From the NCBI RefSeq assembly GCF_014805525.1, contig NZ_JACFSZ010000002.1, forward strand, positions 1 through 64,000: a stretch of DNA of 64,000 nucleotides. The letters run 5' to 3'. Position numbers and translations under genes: made by a program. Below, one piece after another: positions 7,754-16,551 of the stretch. The stretch's first letter is position 1. Every line of letters begins with the position of its first letter. The notes under the pieces are model-generated. The model was not told the DNA's origin. It saw only the letters and a list, made by a program, of their open reading frames with translations, and ran no database searches. Origin of the DNA: Rhabdothermincola sediminis (lineage in GTDB: Bacteria; Actinomycetota; Acidimicrobiia; Acidimicrobiales; Acidimicrobilacustridaceae).

Positions 7754-8848
7754 TCAGGCGGGGTTCAGCACCAGGTCGGCCACCCGCTCCCGGTGGATGC
7801 CGTGGTAGCCGAGCAGCAGGTCGTTCTGCTTCGCTCGGCGGTAGTGCAGGTGCGCGTCGCAGTCCCAGGTGAAGCCCACCCCCCCGTGGATCTGGATGCA
7901 CTCGCCGGCGACCGCGTTCGCGGACTCCGGCACGTAGGCCTTGGCCATCGCCGCCGCCTCGGCCCGCACCGGGTCCTCCACGTCGGAGGCCCACGCGGCG
8001 TAGTGCGTGCCGACCCGTGACAGCTCGATGCGGTGCAGCATGTCGACCATCTTGTGCTTGATCACCTGGAAGGTGGCGATCGGCCGATCGAACTGGACCC
8101 GAGTCTTCGCGTACTCGACCGCGAGGTCCTGCGCGGCCTCCATGGACCCGACGAGCTCCGCGCACAGGGCCACGCACGCGTCGTCGACCACCCGCCGCCA
8201 GATGGGGGTGTGATCGCCGTCGGGGCCCACCCGCTCCGCGGGCATGTCGCGCAGCTCGAGCCGGGCCACCTTGCGGGTGAGGTCCCAGGTGGGCACCAGC
8301 TCCGCGCGCGGGGCTTCTACCAGGAAGGTGCCGATCCCCTGCTGGGTGCGGGCCACCACCAGCACCCAGTCCGCGGTGTGCCCGTCGAGCACCACCGGCT
8401 TGGTGCCGTGCAACAGCCAGCGGCCGGTCTTGCGGCTGGCCCGAGTCCGCACCCGGTCGACCACGTCGCCATGACCCTCCTCCTCGAGGGCCACGGTGCC
8501 ACGGGTGGCGCCGGAGGCCAGCGACGCCAGGCGGTCCTCGAGGCCGAGGTGCCGGGCCGCCAGGGTGGCGAGCACTGCGGACGAGAAGAACGGCCCGGGG
8601 AACACGACGCGCCCCATCTCCTCCATCAGCACCACCAGGTCGACCATCCCGAGGCCGAGACCACCCTGGGCCTCGGGGACCAGCACCCCCGTCCAACCGA
8701 GATCGACGAGCTGGCCCCACACCTGGTCGGTGAAGCCGCGCTCCTGCTCCATCATCGAGCGGACGTAGCTCGGCGGGCTCTGCGCGGCGAGAAACGACCG
8801 CACGGCGTCACGGAGCTGGTCCTGCTCGGCGCTGAACGTGAACTCCAT
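7754..8848 (-). CDS. Acyl-CoA dehydrogenase, short subunit (second module)
   Basis: 364 residues, starting EFTFSAEQDQLRDAVRSFL. It has VPEAQGGLGLGMVDL, then AKTRVQFDRPIATFQVIKHK, and the C-terminal QIHGGVGFTWDCDAHLH. Like the gene at 2829 it lacks the SEPxAGSDLA motif and is shorter than its divergent neighbour at 8918, so it is probably the non-identical partner of a heteromeric dehydrogenase. In place of the Glu in GGxGFTWE there is Asp (GFTWD), which may matter for FAD or substrate contacts. ATG 8848; an operator lies between it and the divergent gene. Confidence 0.85.
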   Translation of the reverse strand: MEFTFSAEQDQLRDAVRSFLAAQSPPSYVRSMMEQERGFTDQVWGQLVDLGWTGVLVPEAQGGLGLGMVDLVVLMEEMGRVVFPGPFFSSAVLATLAARHLGLEDRLASLASGATRGTVALEEEGHGDVVDRVRTRASRKTGRWLLHGTKPVVLDGHTADWVLVVARTQQGIGTFLVEAPRAELVPTWDLTRKVARLELRDMPAERVGPDGDHTPIWRRVVDDACVALCAELVGSMEAAQDLAVEYAKTRVQFDRPIATFQVIKHKMVDMLHRIELSRVGTHYAAWASDVEDPVRAEAAAMAKAYVPESANAVAGECIQIHGGVGFTWDCDAHLHYRRAKQNDLLLGYHGIHRERVADLVLNPA

Positions 8849-8892
8849 GAGCGGCGAACCTCGGGCGTAGGCGACGGGGGAAGGGAGAAACC

Positions 8893-8906
8893 TGACACGG
8901 ATGTTA
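8893..8906. promoter_or_regulatory. Operator-like palindrome TGACACGGATGTTA
   Basis: Matches TGAC-N6-GTCA except for one base (GTTA). It sits 12 bp before the ATG at 8918 and 44 bp above the minus-strand start at 8848. It is flanked as AACC-TGAC and GTTA-GTT, matching the extended palindrome. Confidence 0.55.
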
Positions 8907-8917
8907 GTTTTCTCACC

Positions 8918-10141
8918 ATGGACTTCGCCTACACCGCCGAGGACGAGGCATTCCGGGCCGAGCTCACCGAGTGGCTGGACGAGAACCTCGAGAAGTTCCT
9001 CGCCGAGCACCCCCACGAAGGCGATGGCGGTGACGACGCAGCCGGTCCCGGCTCGGGCGGGATCATCGCCGCCATGGAGCGCCGGCGGGCGTGGCAACGC
9101 AAGCTGAACGAAGGGCGCTGGGCCGCGATCAGCTGGCCGGAGGAGTGGGGCGGCCGGGCGGCGACGGTCACCCAGAACGTCGTGTACTCCGAGACGATGG
9201 CGAGGTACCGCACACCGGGCATCTACAACGCCAACGGCCTGTGGCAGATCGGGCCGATGATCATCCGGTGGGGCACCGACGAGCAGAAGCAGCGGTGGAT
9301 CCCCAACATCCTCAACGCGGACGACCACTGGTGTCAGGGCTTCTCCGAGCCGCAAGCCGGCAGCGACCTGGCCAACCTCCGGACCCTCGCGATCCGCGAC
9401 GGCGACGACTACGTGCTCAACGGGCAGAAGATCTGGATCTCCAGCGCGCACATCGCCAAGTGGGGCCTGTTCCTGGTGCGCACCGACCCAGCCGCCATCG
9501 CCGAGGGACGCAAGCACGAGGGCATCACCGCGCTGATCATCGACATGGAGGCACCGGGCATCGACGTGCGACCCATCCGCGACATCGCCGGTGAGGAGAT
9601 GTTCTGCGAGGTGTTCTTCGACAACGCCCGGGTGCCGGTCGACTACCGGCTCGGTGGCGAAGGTGAGGGCTGGCTGGTCGCCATGGGCACCCTGGGCTCC
9701 GAACGGGTGGGCACCGCCGGGCTCGCCATCGGCATGCGCGCCGACCTCGACGCGATGATCAACCTGGCCAAGGCGGTGAACCCGGCGGCGCTCGACGACC
9801 CCGAGATCCGGCAGCGCATCGCCCGGGCTCACACCGACATCGAGTACACGAAGCTGCTCAACTACCGGGCGCTGTCGAAGATCCTGCGCAACGAGAAGAA
9901 CTGGCCGGAGGTGCCGCTGGCGAAGCTGCAGTGGAGCCACCTCGCGCAGACCCTCGCCGAGCTCGCCGTCGACCTGCTCGGCCCGTACGGGATGATGGCG
10001 AAGGGCGCCCCCGACGCGGTCGACGGCGGCGCGTGGAACCGGCTGTACGTGTTCCAGCGCTACACGTCGATCGGCGCGGGCACCACCGAGGTGCAGAAGA
10101 ACATCATCGCCGACAAGGCGATCAAGCTCCCCCGCAAGTGA
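8918..10141 (+). CDS. Acyl-CoA dehydrogenase, long subunit (second module)
   Basis: 407 residues. It starts DFAYTAEDEAFRAELTEWLDEN and has WPEEWGGRAATVTQNVVYSE, FSEPQAGSDLANLRT, NGQKIWISSAHIAKWG and a C-terminal GAGTTEVQKNIIADKAIKLPR. An acidic/Gly-rich insert (EGDGGDDAAGPGSGG) lies near residue 35-50. It is a canonical acyl-CoA dehydrogenase likely to work with the short subunit at 7754. Its stop overlaps the GTG of the LLM oxidoreductase by 3 bp. ATG 8918 is very close to the operator (11 bp between), consistent with a very short or leaderless mRNA. Confidence 0.9.
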   Translation: MDFAYTAEDEAFRAELTEWLDENLEKFLAEHPHEGDGGDDAAGPGSGGIIAAMERRRAWQRKLNEGRWAAISWPEEWGGRAATVTQNVVYSETMARYRTPGIYNANGLWQIGPMIIRWGTDEQKQRWIPNILNADDHWCQGFSEPQAGSDLANLRTLAIRDGDDYVLNGQKIWISSAHIAKWGLFLVRTDPAAIAEGRKHEGITALIIDMEAPGIDVRPIRDIAGEEMFCEVFFDNARVPVDYRLGGEGEGWLVAMGTLGSERVGTAGLAIGMRADLDAMINLAKAVNPAALDDPEIRQRIARAHTDIEYTKLLNYRALSKILRNEKNWPEVPLAKLQWSHLAQTLAELAVDLLGPYGMMAKGAPDAVDGGAWNRLYVFQRYTSIGAGTTEVQKNIIADKAIKLPRK

Positions 10142-10980
10142 CCCGGCTCGGGATCATCACCCCGGTCGTCACGCTCAACCCTCGCGCCCACAACCCCTGG
10201 GAGGAACGCGCCGGGGTCGACGAGGTGGTGGCCGTGGCGCAGGCCGCGGACCGCCTGGGCTTCCACCACCTGACCTGCAGCGAACACGTCGCCGTGTCAT
10301 CTGCGTACGACGACACACGGGGAACCCGCTACTGGGATCCGTCGGCGACGCTGTCGTTCCTGGCTGCGCGCACCCAGCGGATCCGGCTGGCCACCCACGT
10401 GCTGGTGCTCGCCTACCACCATCCGCTGGCCATCGTGAAGCGCTACGGCACCCTCGACCTGCTGAGCGGCGGCCGGCTGATCCTCGGGGTGGGCGTCGGC
10501 TCGCTGCGGGAGGAGTTCGAACTGCTGGGCGCGAGCTTCGAGGATCGGGGACGGCGCGCCGACGAGACCCTCGGGGTGCTGCGGGCCTCGTTCGGACGGC
10601 GGGAGGTGGACGGGTTCGTCGTCGATCCGAGCGGCGTGCAGCGACCGCCGCCGATCTGGGTCGGGGGGCGCAGCGCCCGTTCACTGCGGCGGGCGGTCGA
10701 GCTCGGTGACGGGTGGGTGCCCTTCGGGCTGGCGACGGCTCAGGTGCGCGAGATGCTCGATCGGGCGCGCGGCAGCGAGGCCTGGGCCCGGCGGGCACAG
10801 GCGCTGGAAGTCGTGCTGTGGCCGGAGCCGCCCATCGACCCCCTCGGCGATCCCGCCGGTGCCGAGCAGGCGATCGCCGCGGCGGTCGAGGCGGGCGCCA
10901 CCGTCGTGAACCTCCGGTTCCGCAGCCGGAGCCTCGCGCACCATCTCGAGCAGATGGAGGCAATGGCCGCGCTCCGGTGA
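10138..10980 (+). CDS. LLM-class F420-type oxidoreductase
   Basis: 280 residues of the luciferase-like monooxygenase fold: it starts TRLGIITPVVTLNPRAHN, has FHHLTCSEHVAV, THVLVLAYHHPLAIVKRYGTL, and the GGRLILGVGVGSLREEFELLG segment typical of F420-dependent members. A small PPPIWVGGRS motif follows at about 180. The GTG overlaps the dehydrogenase stop (GTGA), so it is co-translated with it. F420 rather than FMN use is inferred from the subfamily; the reaction is unknown but probably a redox step on the same substrate. Confidence 0.85.
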   Translation: MTRLGIITPVVTLNPRAHNPWEERAGVDEVVAVAQAADRLGFHHLTCSEHVAVSSAYDDTRGTRYWDPSATLSFLAARTQRIRLATHVLVLAYHHPLAIVKRYGTLDLLSGGRLILGVGVGSLREEFELLGASFEDRGRRADETLGVLRASFGRREVDGFVVDPSGVQRPPPIWVGGRSARSLRRAVELGDGWVPFGLATAQVREMLDRARGSEAWARRAQALEVVLWPEPPIDPLGDPAGAEQAIAAAVEAGATVVNLRFRSRSLAHHLEQMEAMAALR

Positions 10981-10989
10981 GTTCGCCCG

Positions 10990-11463
10990 CGGCTCGCCCA
11001 CGGACTCCGATGGCTCAAATGGGGGTGGTGCCGGACCAGCTCGCTGGCGGCCGTGGGGGTGCTCGTCGAGGTGGTACGCGTCGCACCAGCTGATCGGGGC
11101 GTCACAGCCGGGGAACACACAACCCTCGTCTCGCAGCGCCAGCGCGCGGCGCTGGGCCACGGTGGCATACCGCACCGCACGCCCGAAATCGAGTGGCACC
11201 CCGAGGCTGTCGACGACCACCGGGTACAGCTCGGGGTCGCAGAGCAGCGTGCCCACGCTGCCGTCAGCCAGTACCACCCCGTCGGTGCTGCAGGCCCCGC
11301 TGGTGGGATCGAGCGCGTTGACCACCAGGGTCACCTCCAGCCGCGGGGGCGGCTGGTCTGCGCATCGGTCGTCGAGCTCGGCCAGTAGGTGACCCGCTGC
11401 GGCGTCCAGCGCTCGGAGCAGCTCCTCCAGCGCCTGCACACCCTCCAGCAGCCCCGAGCCCAC
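10990..11463 (-). pseudogene. Relic of DUF222/13E12-type HNH endonuclease
   Basis: The minus strand shows LLCDPELYPVVVDSLGVPLD, then FGRAVRYATVAQRRALALRD and GCVFPGCDAPISWCDAYHLD, the C-terminal HNH part of the 13E12 repeat family. The N-terminal DUF222 domain is missing: the fragment begins at 11463, just beside the thiolase stop. After DEHPHG the frame is lost; the HNH tail continues in another frame as SELVRHHPHLSH, with the usual GGPT-L-NL-LLC segment shortened. One His of the HH pair is Tyr. Coordinates are approximate. It is a truncated, frameshifted relic and is not expected to be active. Confidence 0.75.
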
Positions 11464-11482
11464 GCAACCGCGAGCCGGCGGG

Positions 11483-12667
11483 TCAGCCGAGGCGTTCGAT
11501 CACGGTGGCGTTCGCCTGGCCGCCCCCCTCGCACATGGTCTGGAAGCCCAGGCGCCCCCCCGTGGCCTCGAGGTGGTTCAGCAGCGTGGTCATGATGCGG
11601 ATGCCGCTGGCGCCGAGCGGGTGACCGAGCGCGATGGCTCCGCCCCGGGGGTTGTACCGCTCTGGGTCTGGCTGGAACTCCTTGGCCCACATGAGGGCGA
11701 TGGCCGCGAAGGCCTCGTTGCACTCGATGGCGTCGAAGTCGCCGATCGACAGGCCGGTACGAGCCAGCAGCTTGCGGGTGACCGGGTTGGGGGCAGAGAG
11801 CACCAGCACTGCGTCGTCCGCCCCCACCACCATGTGCTTGATCCGCGCCCGCACCGGCAAGCCGAGCTGCTCGGCCACCGCCCGGTCGGCGATGAGCATC
11901 GCGGAGGCGCCGTCGCTCATCTGCGAGGAGTTGCCCGCGGTGATGTCGGGCGCGATCGAGGGGTCCCACTTGGCGGCGCTGTCGAGCGCGGCGAGCACCT
12001 CGACGGTGGTCTCGGGGCGGATGCCTTCGTCCGCGGTGAGCAGCTCGCCGGTCTCGCGGCCCTCCTCGTCCTTGATGGGCACGGGCACCATCTCCCGCCC
12101 GAAGTGCCCGTCGACCGTGCTCTCGTGGGCCCGCTGGTGGCTGCGCACCGCGTACTCGTCCATCTCCCGGCGGGTGATGCCGAACCGGCCAGCCAGGATC
12201 TGTGCCACCTCGAACTGGGTCATCAACTGCCCATCGCAGGCCTCGAGGAAGTCGGCCGAGAACGGGCCCGTACCGCCAGCTGCGTTCGAGGCCATGGGGG
12301 CTCGGCTCATCGACTCGACACCGCAGGCGATCGCCAGGTCGTAGGAGCCGGCGATCACCGCCTGGGCAGCGAAGTGCACCGCCTGCTGCGACGAACCGCA
12401 CTGGCGATCGACCGACGTGGCCGGCACCGACTGTGGGAGACCGGCCGCCACCCAAGCATTGCGGGTCACGTTGCAGCCCTGTTCACCGGCCTGGGTCACA
12501 CACCCGCCGACCACGTCGTCGATGCGCTCGGGGTCCACGCCGATGCGGTCGAGCAAGGCCCGCAGCGTGTGGGCCAGCAGGTCGGTGGGGTGCCAGCCCG
12601 ACAGCGCGCCCTTCCGCTTGCCGATCGGGGTGCGCACGGTGTCGACGATCACGGCCTCTCGGCTCAT
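11483..12667 (-). CDS. Thiolase (acetyl-CoA C-acyltransferase)
   Basis: 394 residues. It has the three thiolase signatures: the nucleophilic Cys90 in DRQCGSSQQAVHFAAQ, NEAFAAIAL with GGAIALGHPLGASG (His), and CEGGGQANATVIE (second Cys). This is a degradative or biosynthetic type II thiolase that cleaves 3-ketoacyl-CoA with CoA. ATG 12667 gives SREAVIVDTVRTPIGKRKG, the usual N terminus. It is divergent from the ADP-forming synthetase at 12726 with a shared operator between them, so the two are probably induced together. Confidence 0.93.
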   Translation of the reverse strand: MSREAVIVDTVRTPIGKRKGALSGWHPTDLLAHTLRALLDRIGVDPERIDDVVGGCVTQAGEQGCNVTRNAWVAAGLPQSVPATSVDRQCGSSQQAVHFAAQAVIAGSYDLAIACGVESMSRAPMASNAAGGTGPFSADFLEACDGQLMTQFEVAQILAGRFGITRREMDEYAVRSHQRAHESTVDGHFGREMVPVPIKDEEGRETGELLTADEGIRPETTVEVLAALDSAAKWDPSIAPDITAGNSSQMSDGASAMLIADRAVAEQLGLPVRARIKHMVVGADDAVLVLSAPNPVTRKLLARTGLSIGDFDAIECNEAFAAIALMWAKEFQPDPERYNPRGGAIALGHPLGASGIRIMTTLLNHLEATGGRLGFQTMCEGGGQANATVIERLG

Positions 12668-12697
12668 GCGGGCAGCGTAGTGGAGTCCACTGCTAGC

Positions 12698-12711
12698 TGA
12701 CATGAGCGTCA
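12698..12711. promoter_or_regulatory. Operator-like palindrome TGACATGAGCGTCA
   Basis: One of the TGAC-N6-GTCA sites, followed by GAT. It lies between the divergent thiolase (start 12667) and acyl-CoA synthetase (ATG 12726) genes, 14 bp before the latter. Confidence 0.65.
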
Positions 12712-12725
12712 GATAAGGTCGGGGC

Positions 12726-14882
12726 ATGACCGCTCCACGGACCGACGTGACGGGCCGGCCGACCGCCCTCCGCCAGATCGACCTCGACACCTTCTTCCGG
12801 CCCAGGACCGTCGCCGTCATCGGTGCCAGCGACTCCGCCGGGCGGCCCAACAGCGCCATGTGGCGCAAGATCCGCCAGTGGGCGGAGCAGGCGGGCGCCG
12901 AGTGCTACCCGGTCAACCCCAACCGCGACCAGGTCGACGGGGTGCGCTGTTACCGCTCCGTGCTCGACATCCCCGGCGATCTCGACCTCGCCGCGATCCT
13001 GGTGGGCAACGCGGTGGAGATGTTCGAGACCGTGCTGGAGAAGAAGCCCCGCTTCGCGGTGATCTTCGCCGCCGGCTTCAACGAGGTCGGCCCGGAGGGC
13101 GAGGCGCTCCAGCGGCGACTCGAGCAGCTCATCGCCACCGGCAGCACGCACGTGCTGGGACCGAACACCAACCTCAACGCCTTCGAGACCTTCCGCGACC
13201 TGCCACCCCCGAAGATCGCGCTCATCACCCAGAGCGGACACCAGGGCCGACCGGTGTTCCAGGCGCAGGAGCAGGGCATCGCCCTGTCGCACTGGGCGCC
13301 GACGGGCAACGAGGCCGATCTCGAGTTCGCCGACTTCGCCGCCTACTTCGCCGACCAGCCCGAGGTCGGCGTCATCGCCGCCTACGTAGAAGGGTTCAAG
13401 GACGGGCGCACCCTCATGCTCGCCGCCGACCACGCGGCCACCGCCGGCAAGCCGATCGTCGCGGTCAAGGTGGGCCGCACCGACGAGGGCCGCTCCATGG
13501 CCAAGTCCCACACCGGTCACCTAACCGGCTCCGACGCTGTGGTTTCCGCCGTGTTCCGCCAGTACGGCATCACTCGGGTGGACGGGCTCGACGAGCTCAC
13601 CGACGTGGCCGCCACGCTCGCCCGCACCAAGCCCCCGGCACAGCCCGGCCGGCGCAACGTGTGCATCTACGCCATCTCGGGGGGCACCGGCGCGCACATG
13701 GCCGATCTGGTCGCCGCCGCCGGCCTCGAGCTGGCCGAGCTCACCCCCGCCAGCCGGCAGGCACTGCGGGAGTGGATCCCGGGCTACCTGCGGGTCTCCA
13801 ACCCGGTCGACTCGGGTGGCGCGCCCTCCGCCGACGAGCGAGGCCCCAAGATCGTGCAGACGATCCTCGAGGACCCGAACATCGACATGCTCATCTGCCC
13901 CATCACCGGCGCGCTGGCCTCGATGAGCCGACCCATGGCCCAGAGCCTGGTCGACGCGGCCGCCCGCACCGACAAGCCGATCCTGGTGGTGTGGGGGTCC
14001 CCCGACAGCACCGACCCCGTCTACACGGAGGTGCTGCTGGGATCCCGGCTGCCCGTGTTCCGCACCTTCCACAACTGCGTACTGGCGGCGCGTGCCTACT
14101 TCGACCACCACGACTTCCTCGCGCGCTACCGCTCGCCGTTCGCCAAGCCCGTCACCCGGCGCTCGCCGGCCGGGGCCAGGACCGACCGCCTGCTCAGCGC
14201 CGGGCACCCGCTCAGCGAGCACGAGTCCAAGGCGCTGCTCGCGGCGTACGGCATCCCCGTGACCCGCGACGTGCTCGCAACCTCGGCCGCGCAGGCGGTG
14301 CGGGCGGCGCGCGAGATCGGCTTCCCCGTGGTGCTCAAGGTGAGCTCGCCCGACCTGCCCCACAAGTCCGACCTCGGTCTGGTGCGCGTCGGCCTGCACA
14401 CGGCCGCGGAGGTCCAGCGGGCGTTCGCCGAGCTGGAGGCCACCGCCCGGAAGGCGAACCGCAGAGCCACCATCGACGGGGTGCTGGTCTCCGAGCTGGT
14501 CAGCGGCGGGGTGGAGACCGTGGTGGGGGTGTCCCAGGACGAGCTGTTCGGGCCCGTGATCATGTTCGGGCTCGGCGGGGTCTTCGTGGAGGTGTTCGAG
14601 GACGTGACCTTCCGGGTGCCCCCGTTCGGCAAGGACGAGGCGCTGCGGATGGTGCAGGAGGTCCGGGGCTACAAGCTCCTGCAGGGCACCCGGGGACGGG
14701 CGCCGGCCGACGTGCGGGCCCTGGTCGAGGCGATCATGAAGGTCCAGCGCCTGGCCCTCGACCACGCGGGCACGCTCGCCGAGCTCGACATCAACCCGCT
14801 GATGGTGCGACCGAAGGGCCAGGGCGTGGTTGCCCTCGACGCGCTGGCCATCCCCCGATCCACCCCCCAGCCGACCCCCTGA
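12726..14882 (+). CDS. ADP-forming acyl-CoA synthetase-like protein (CoA-binding plus ATP-grasp)
   Basis: 718 residues with alpha and beta parts fused. CoA-binding Rossmann domain at about 25-150 (RTVAVIGASDSAGRPNSAMW), a succinyl-CoA-ligase-like region with SHTGHLTGSDA, whose His262 is the likely phosphohistidine, and a C-terminal ATP-grasp domain from about 500 (LSEHESKALLAAYGIPVTRD; LKVSSPDLPHKSDLGLV). It is expected to make acyl-CoA from acid, CoA and ATP, releasing ADP and phosphate, or to run in reverse. The 16 bp before the next GTG contain AGGAG, so they form an operon with the thiolase-like/DUF35 pair. A paralogue fused to an acetyltransferase lies at 16552. Confidence 0.88.
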   Translation: MTAPRTDVTGRPTALRQIDLDTFFRPRTVAVIGASDSAGRPNSAMWRKIRQWAEQAGAECYPVNPNRDQVDGVRCYRSVLDIPGDLDLAAILVGNAVEMFETVLEKKPRFAVIFAAGFNEVGPEGEALQRRLEQLIATGSTHVLGPNTNLNAFETFRDLPPPKIALITQSGHQGRPVFQAQEQGIALSHWAPTGNEADLEFADFAAYFADQPEVGVIAAYVEGFKDGRTLMLAADHAATAGKPIVAVKVGRTDEGRSMAKSHTGHLTGSDAVVSAVFRQYGITRVDGLDELTDVAATLARTKPPAQPGRRNVCIYAISGGTGAHMADLVAAAGLELAELTPASRQALREWIPGYLRVSNPVDSGGAPSADERGPKIVQTILEDPNIDMLICPITGALASMSRPMAQSLVDAAARTDKPILVVWGSPDSTDPVYTEVLLGSRLPVFRTFHNCVLAARAYFDHHDFLARYRSPFAKPVTRRSPAGARTDRLLSAGHPLSEHESKALLAAYGIPVTRDVLATSAAQAVRAAREIGFPVVLKVSSPDLPHKSDLGLVRVGLHTAAEVQRAFAELEATARKANRRATIDGVLVSELVSGGVETVVGVSQDELFGPVIMFGLGGVFVEVFEDVTFRVPPFGKDEALRMVQEVRGYKLLQGTRGRAPADVRALVEAIMKVQRLALDHAGTLAELDINPLMVRPKGQGVVALDALAIPRSTPQPTP

Positions 14883-14898
14883 GGCCAGGAGCGCGCCG

Positions 14899-16077
14899 GT
14901 GCCCACCTCGGGGATCAAGGACGCCACCGCCATCGTGGGCGTCGGCCAGACGGCGTTCGCCAAGGCCTTGCCCCAGAGCGAGAAGCGCCTCGCGCTCGAA
15001 GCCATCCTGGCCGCGCTCGACGACGCCGGCATCGACCCCTCAGAGGTCGACGGCCTGGCGTCGTACACCCTCGAGACCACGGAGGAGATCGAGATCGCCC
15101 GCAACCTCGGCACGGACGACATCACCTTCTTCGGCCAGGTCGGCTACGGCGGGGGTGCGGGCTGCGCGGTGGTCGGCCACGCGGCGATGGCCGTGGCCAC
15201 GGGGCAGTGCACGGTGGCGGTCGCCTGGCGATCGCGCAAGCGGGGGGCCGCCTCGGCTCGGCCCTGGGCGGGGGTGTCGAGCCGGGTGCGGGGCAACCAG
15301 CAGTGGTCCCGCCCGTGGGGGCTGCTGCGCCCGGTGGACGAGATCGCCATGCTCACCCGCCGCTACCTGCACACCTACGGCGCCACCCGCGACCAGCTGG
15401 CGAACGTGGCCCTCGCGTTCCGCAAGCACGCCAACCGCAACCCCGGGGCGATGATGCACGACAAACCCCTGTCGCGCGAGGAGTACCTCGCGGCCCGCTG
15501 GATCTCGGAGCCGCTGTGCCTGTTCGACAACTGCCTCGAGTCCGACGGCGCAGGTGCGGTGGTCATCACCAGCACCGAGCGTGCCCGGGACACCAAGCAC
15601 GTGCCGGCGCTGGTGCACGGCTTCGCCCAATCGATCCCCAAGCAGCACCAGACCATGACCAACTTCTTCTGCGACGACCCCCTGCTCGGGCCGTCGTGGG
15701 CTTGCGCGGAGCTGCTGTGGCGGCAGGCCGACTTCGGTCCGGCGGAGGTCGACGTGGCCCAGATCTACGACGCGTTCTCGCCGCTCGTGCCGCTGTCGCT
15801 CGAGGGCTACGGCTTCTGCGAGCGGGGGGAGGGCGCCGCGTTCACCGAGGACGGCAACCTCGAGTGGGACCGGGGATCGCTGCCCACCAACACCTCCGGT
15901 GGCGGGATGAGCGAGGCGTACGTGCACGGCTTCAACCTCATCGTCGAGGGTGTGCGACAACTCCGGGGTGAGTCGTACTGCCAGGTGGCGGGGGCCGAGA
16001 CGTGCCTGATCACCAGCGGCGAGGGTGTGCCCACCAGCGCGCTGCTCCTGCGGAGGGGCGAAGCCGGTGACCGCTGA
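14899..16077 (+). CDS. SCP-x-like thiolase/lipid-transfer protein (possible aldolase subunit)
   Basis: 392 residues of the thiolase fold, non-classical lineage: DATAIVGVGQTAFAKALPQS at the N terminus, GGGAGCAVVGHAAMAVATGQ at the usual position of the first active-site segment, DVAQIYDAFSPLVPLSLEGY, and LPTNTSGGGMSEAYVHGFNL near the end. The family includes the Ltp proteins, some of which act with a DUF35 partner as retro-aldolases in steroid side-chain degradation. The next gene is exactly such a partner and overlaps by 11 bp. GTG 14899 is preceded by AGGAG. Thiolase or aldolase chemistry is not decided by sequence alone. Confidence 0.85.
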   Translation: MPTSGIKDATAIVGVGQTAFAKALPQSEKRLALEAILAALDDAGIDPSEVDGLASYTLETTEEIEIARNLGTDDITFFGQVGYGGGAGCAVVGHAAMAVATGQCTVAVAWRSRKRGAASARPWAGVSSRVRGNQQWSRPWGLLRPVDEIAMLTRRYLHTYGATRDQLANVALAFRKHANRNPGAMMHDKPLSREEYLAARWISEPLCLFDNCLESDGAGAVVITSTERARDTKHVPALVHGFAQSIPKQHQTMTNFFCDDPLLGPSWACAELLWRQADFGPAEVDVAQIYDAFSPLVPLSLEGYGFCERGEGAAFTEDGNLEWDRGSLPTNTSGGGMSEAYVHGFNLIVEGVRQLRGESYCQVAGAETCLITSGEGVPTSALLLRRGEAGDR

Positions 16078-16543
16078 GCACCAGACTCCGATGAGAGGCC
16101 TCGCGAGCGAGGGCCTGCTGCTGCCCACCATCGACGAGGACTCCGCCCCCTTCTGGGAGGGGTGCCTGCTCGGTGAGCTGCGGGTGCAGGCCTGCGCGGC
16201 CTGCGGTCGGCGCCGCGTGCCGCCGAGACCGATGTGCCCGTCGTGCCGCAGCTTCGAGGATCGCTGGGAAACCACCTCGGGAACCGGCACGATCTGGTCG
16301 TTCGTCATCGCTCATCCGCCGCTGCTGCCCGCGTACGCGCAGCAGGCCCCGTACAACGTGGTAGTGGTGACCCTCGACGACGACCCGGGCATCCGCTTGG
16401 TCGGCAACCTGGTGACCGGTCCCGGACGCCCGCTCGGGGAGATCGACCCGGCCACGATCCGCATCGGCGAGCCGGTACGAGTGATCTTCGACCGGGTGGC
16501 CGACGACGTAGCACTCCCCCGCTGGGTGCGGGCCGGGGACTGA
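16067..16543 (+). CDS. DUF35 OB-fold protein with zinc ribbon, partner of thiolase-like protein
   Basis: 158 residues. A rubredoxin-like zinc ribbon (CAACGRRRVPPRPMCPSC) is followed by an OB fold (GTGTIWSFVIAHPPLLPAY; YNVVVVTLDDDPGIRLVGNL). These proteins bind acyl-CoA and associate with Ltp-type thiolases; ChsH2 with Ltp2 is the characterised example. GTG 16067 has GGAGGGG eight bases upstream and overlaps the previous gene by 11 bp, which supports a fixed stoichiometry. ATG 16091 is the alternative start. It ends just before the convergent gene at 16552. Confidence 0.85.
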   Translation: MTAEHQTPMRGLASEGLLLPTIDEDSAPFWEGCLLGELRVQACAACGRRRVPPRPMCPSCRSFEDRWETTSGTGTIWSFVIAHPPLLPAYAQQAPYNVVVVTLDDDPGIRLVGNLVTGPGRPLGEIDPATIRIGEPVRVIFDRVADDVALPRWVRAGD

Positions 16544-16551
16544 GTCGGGCC

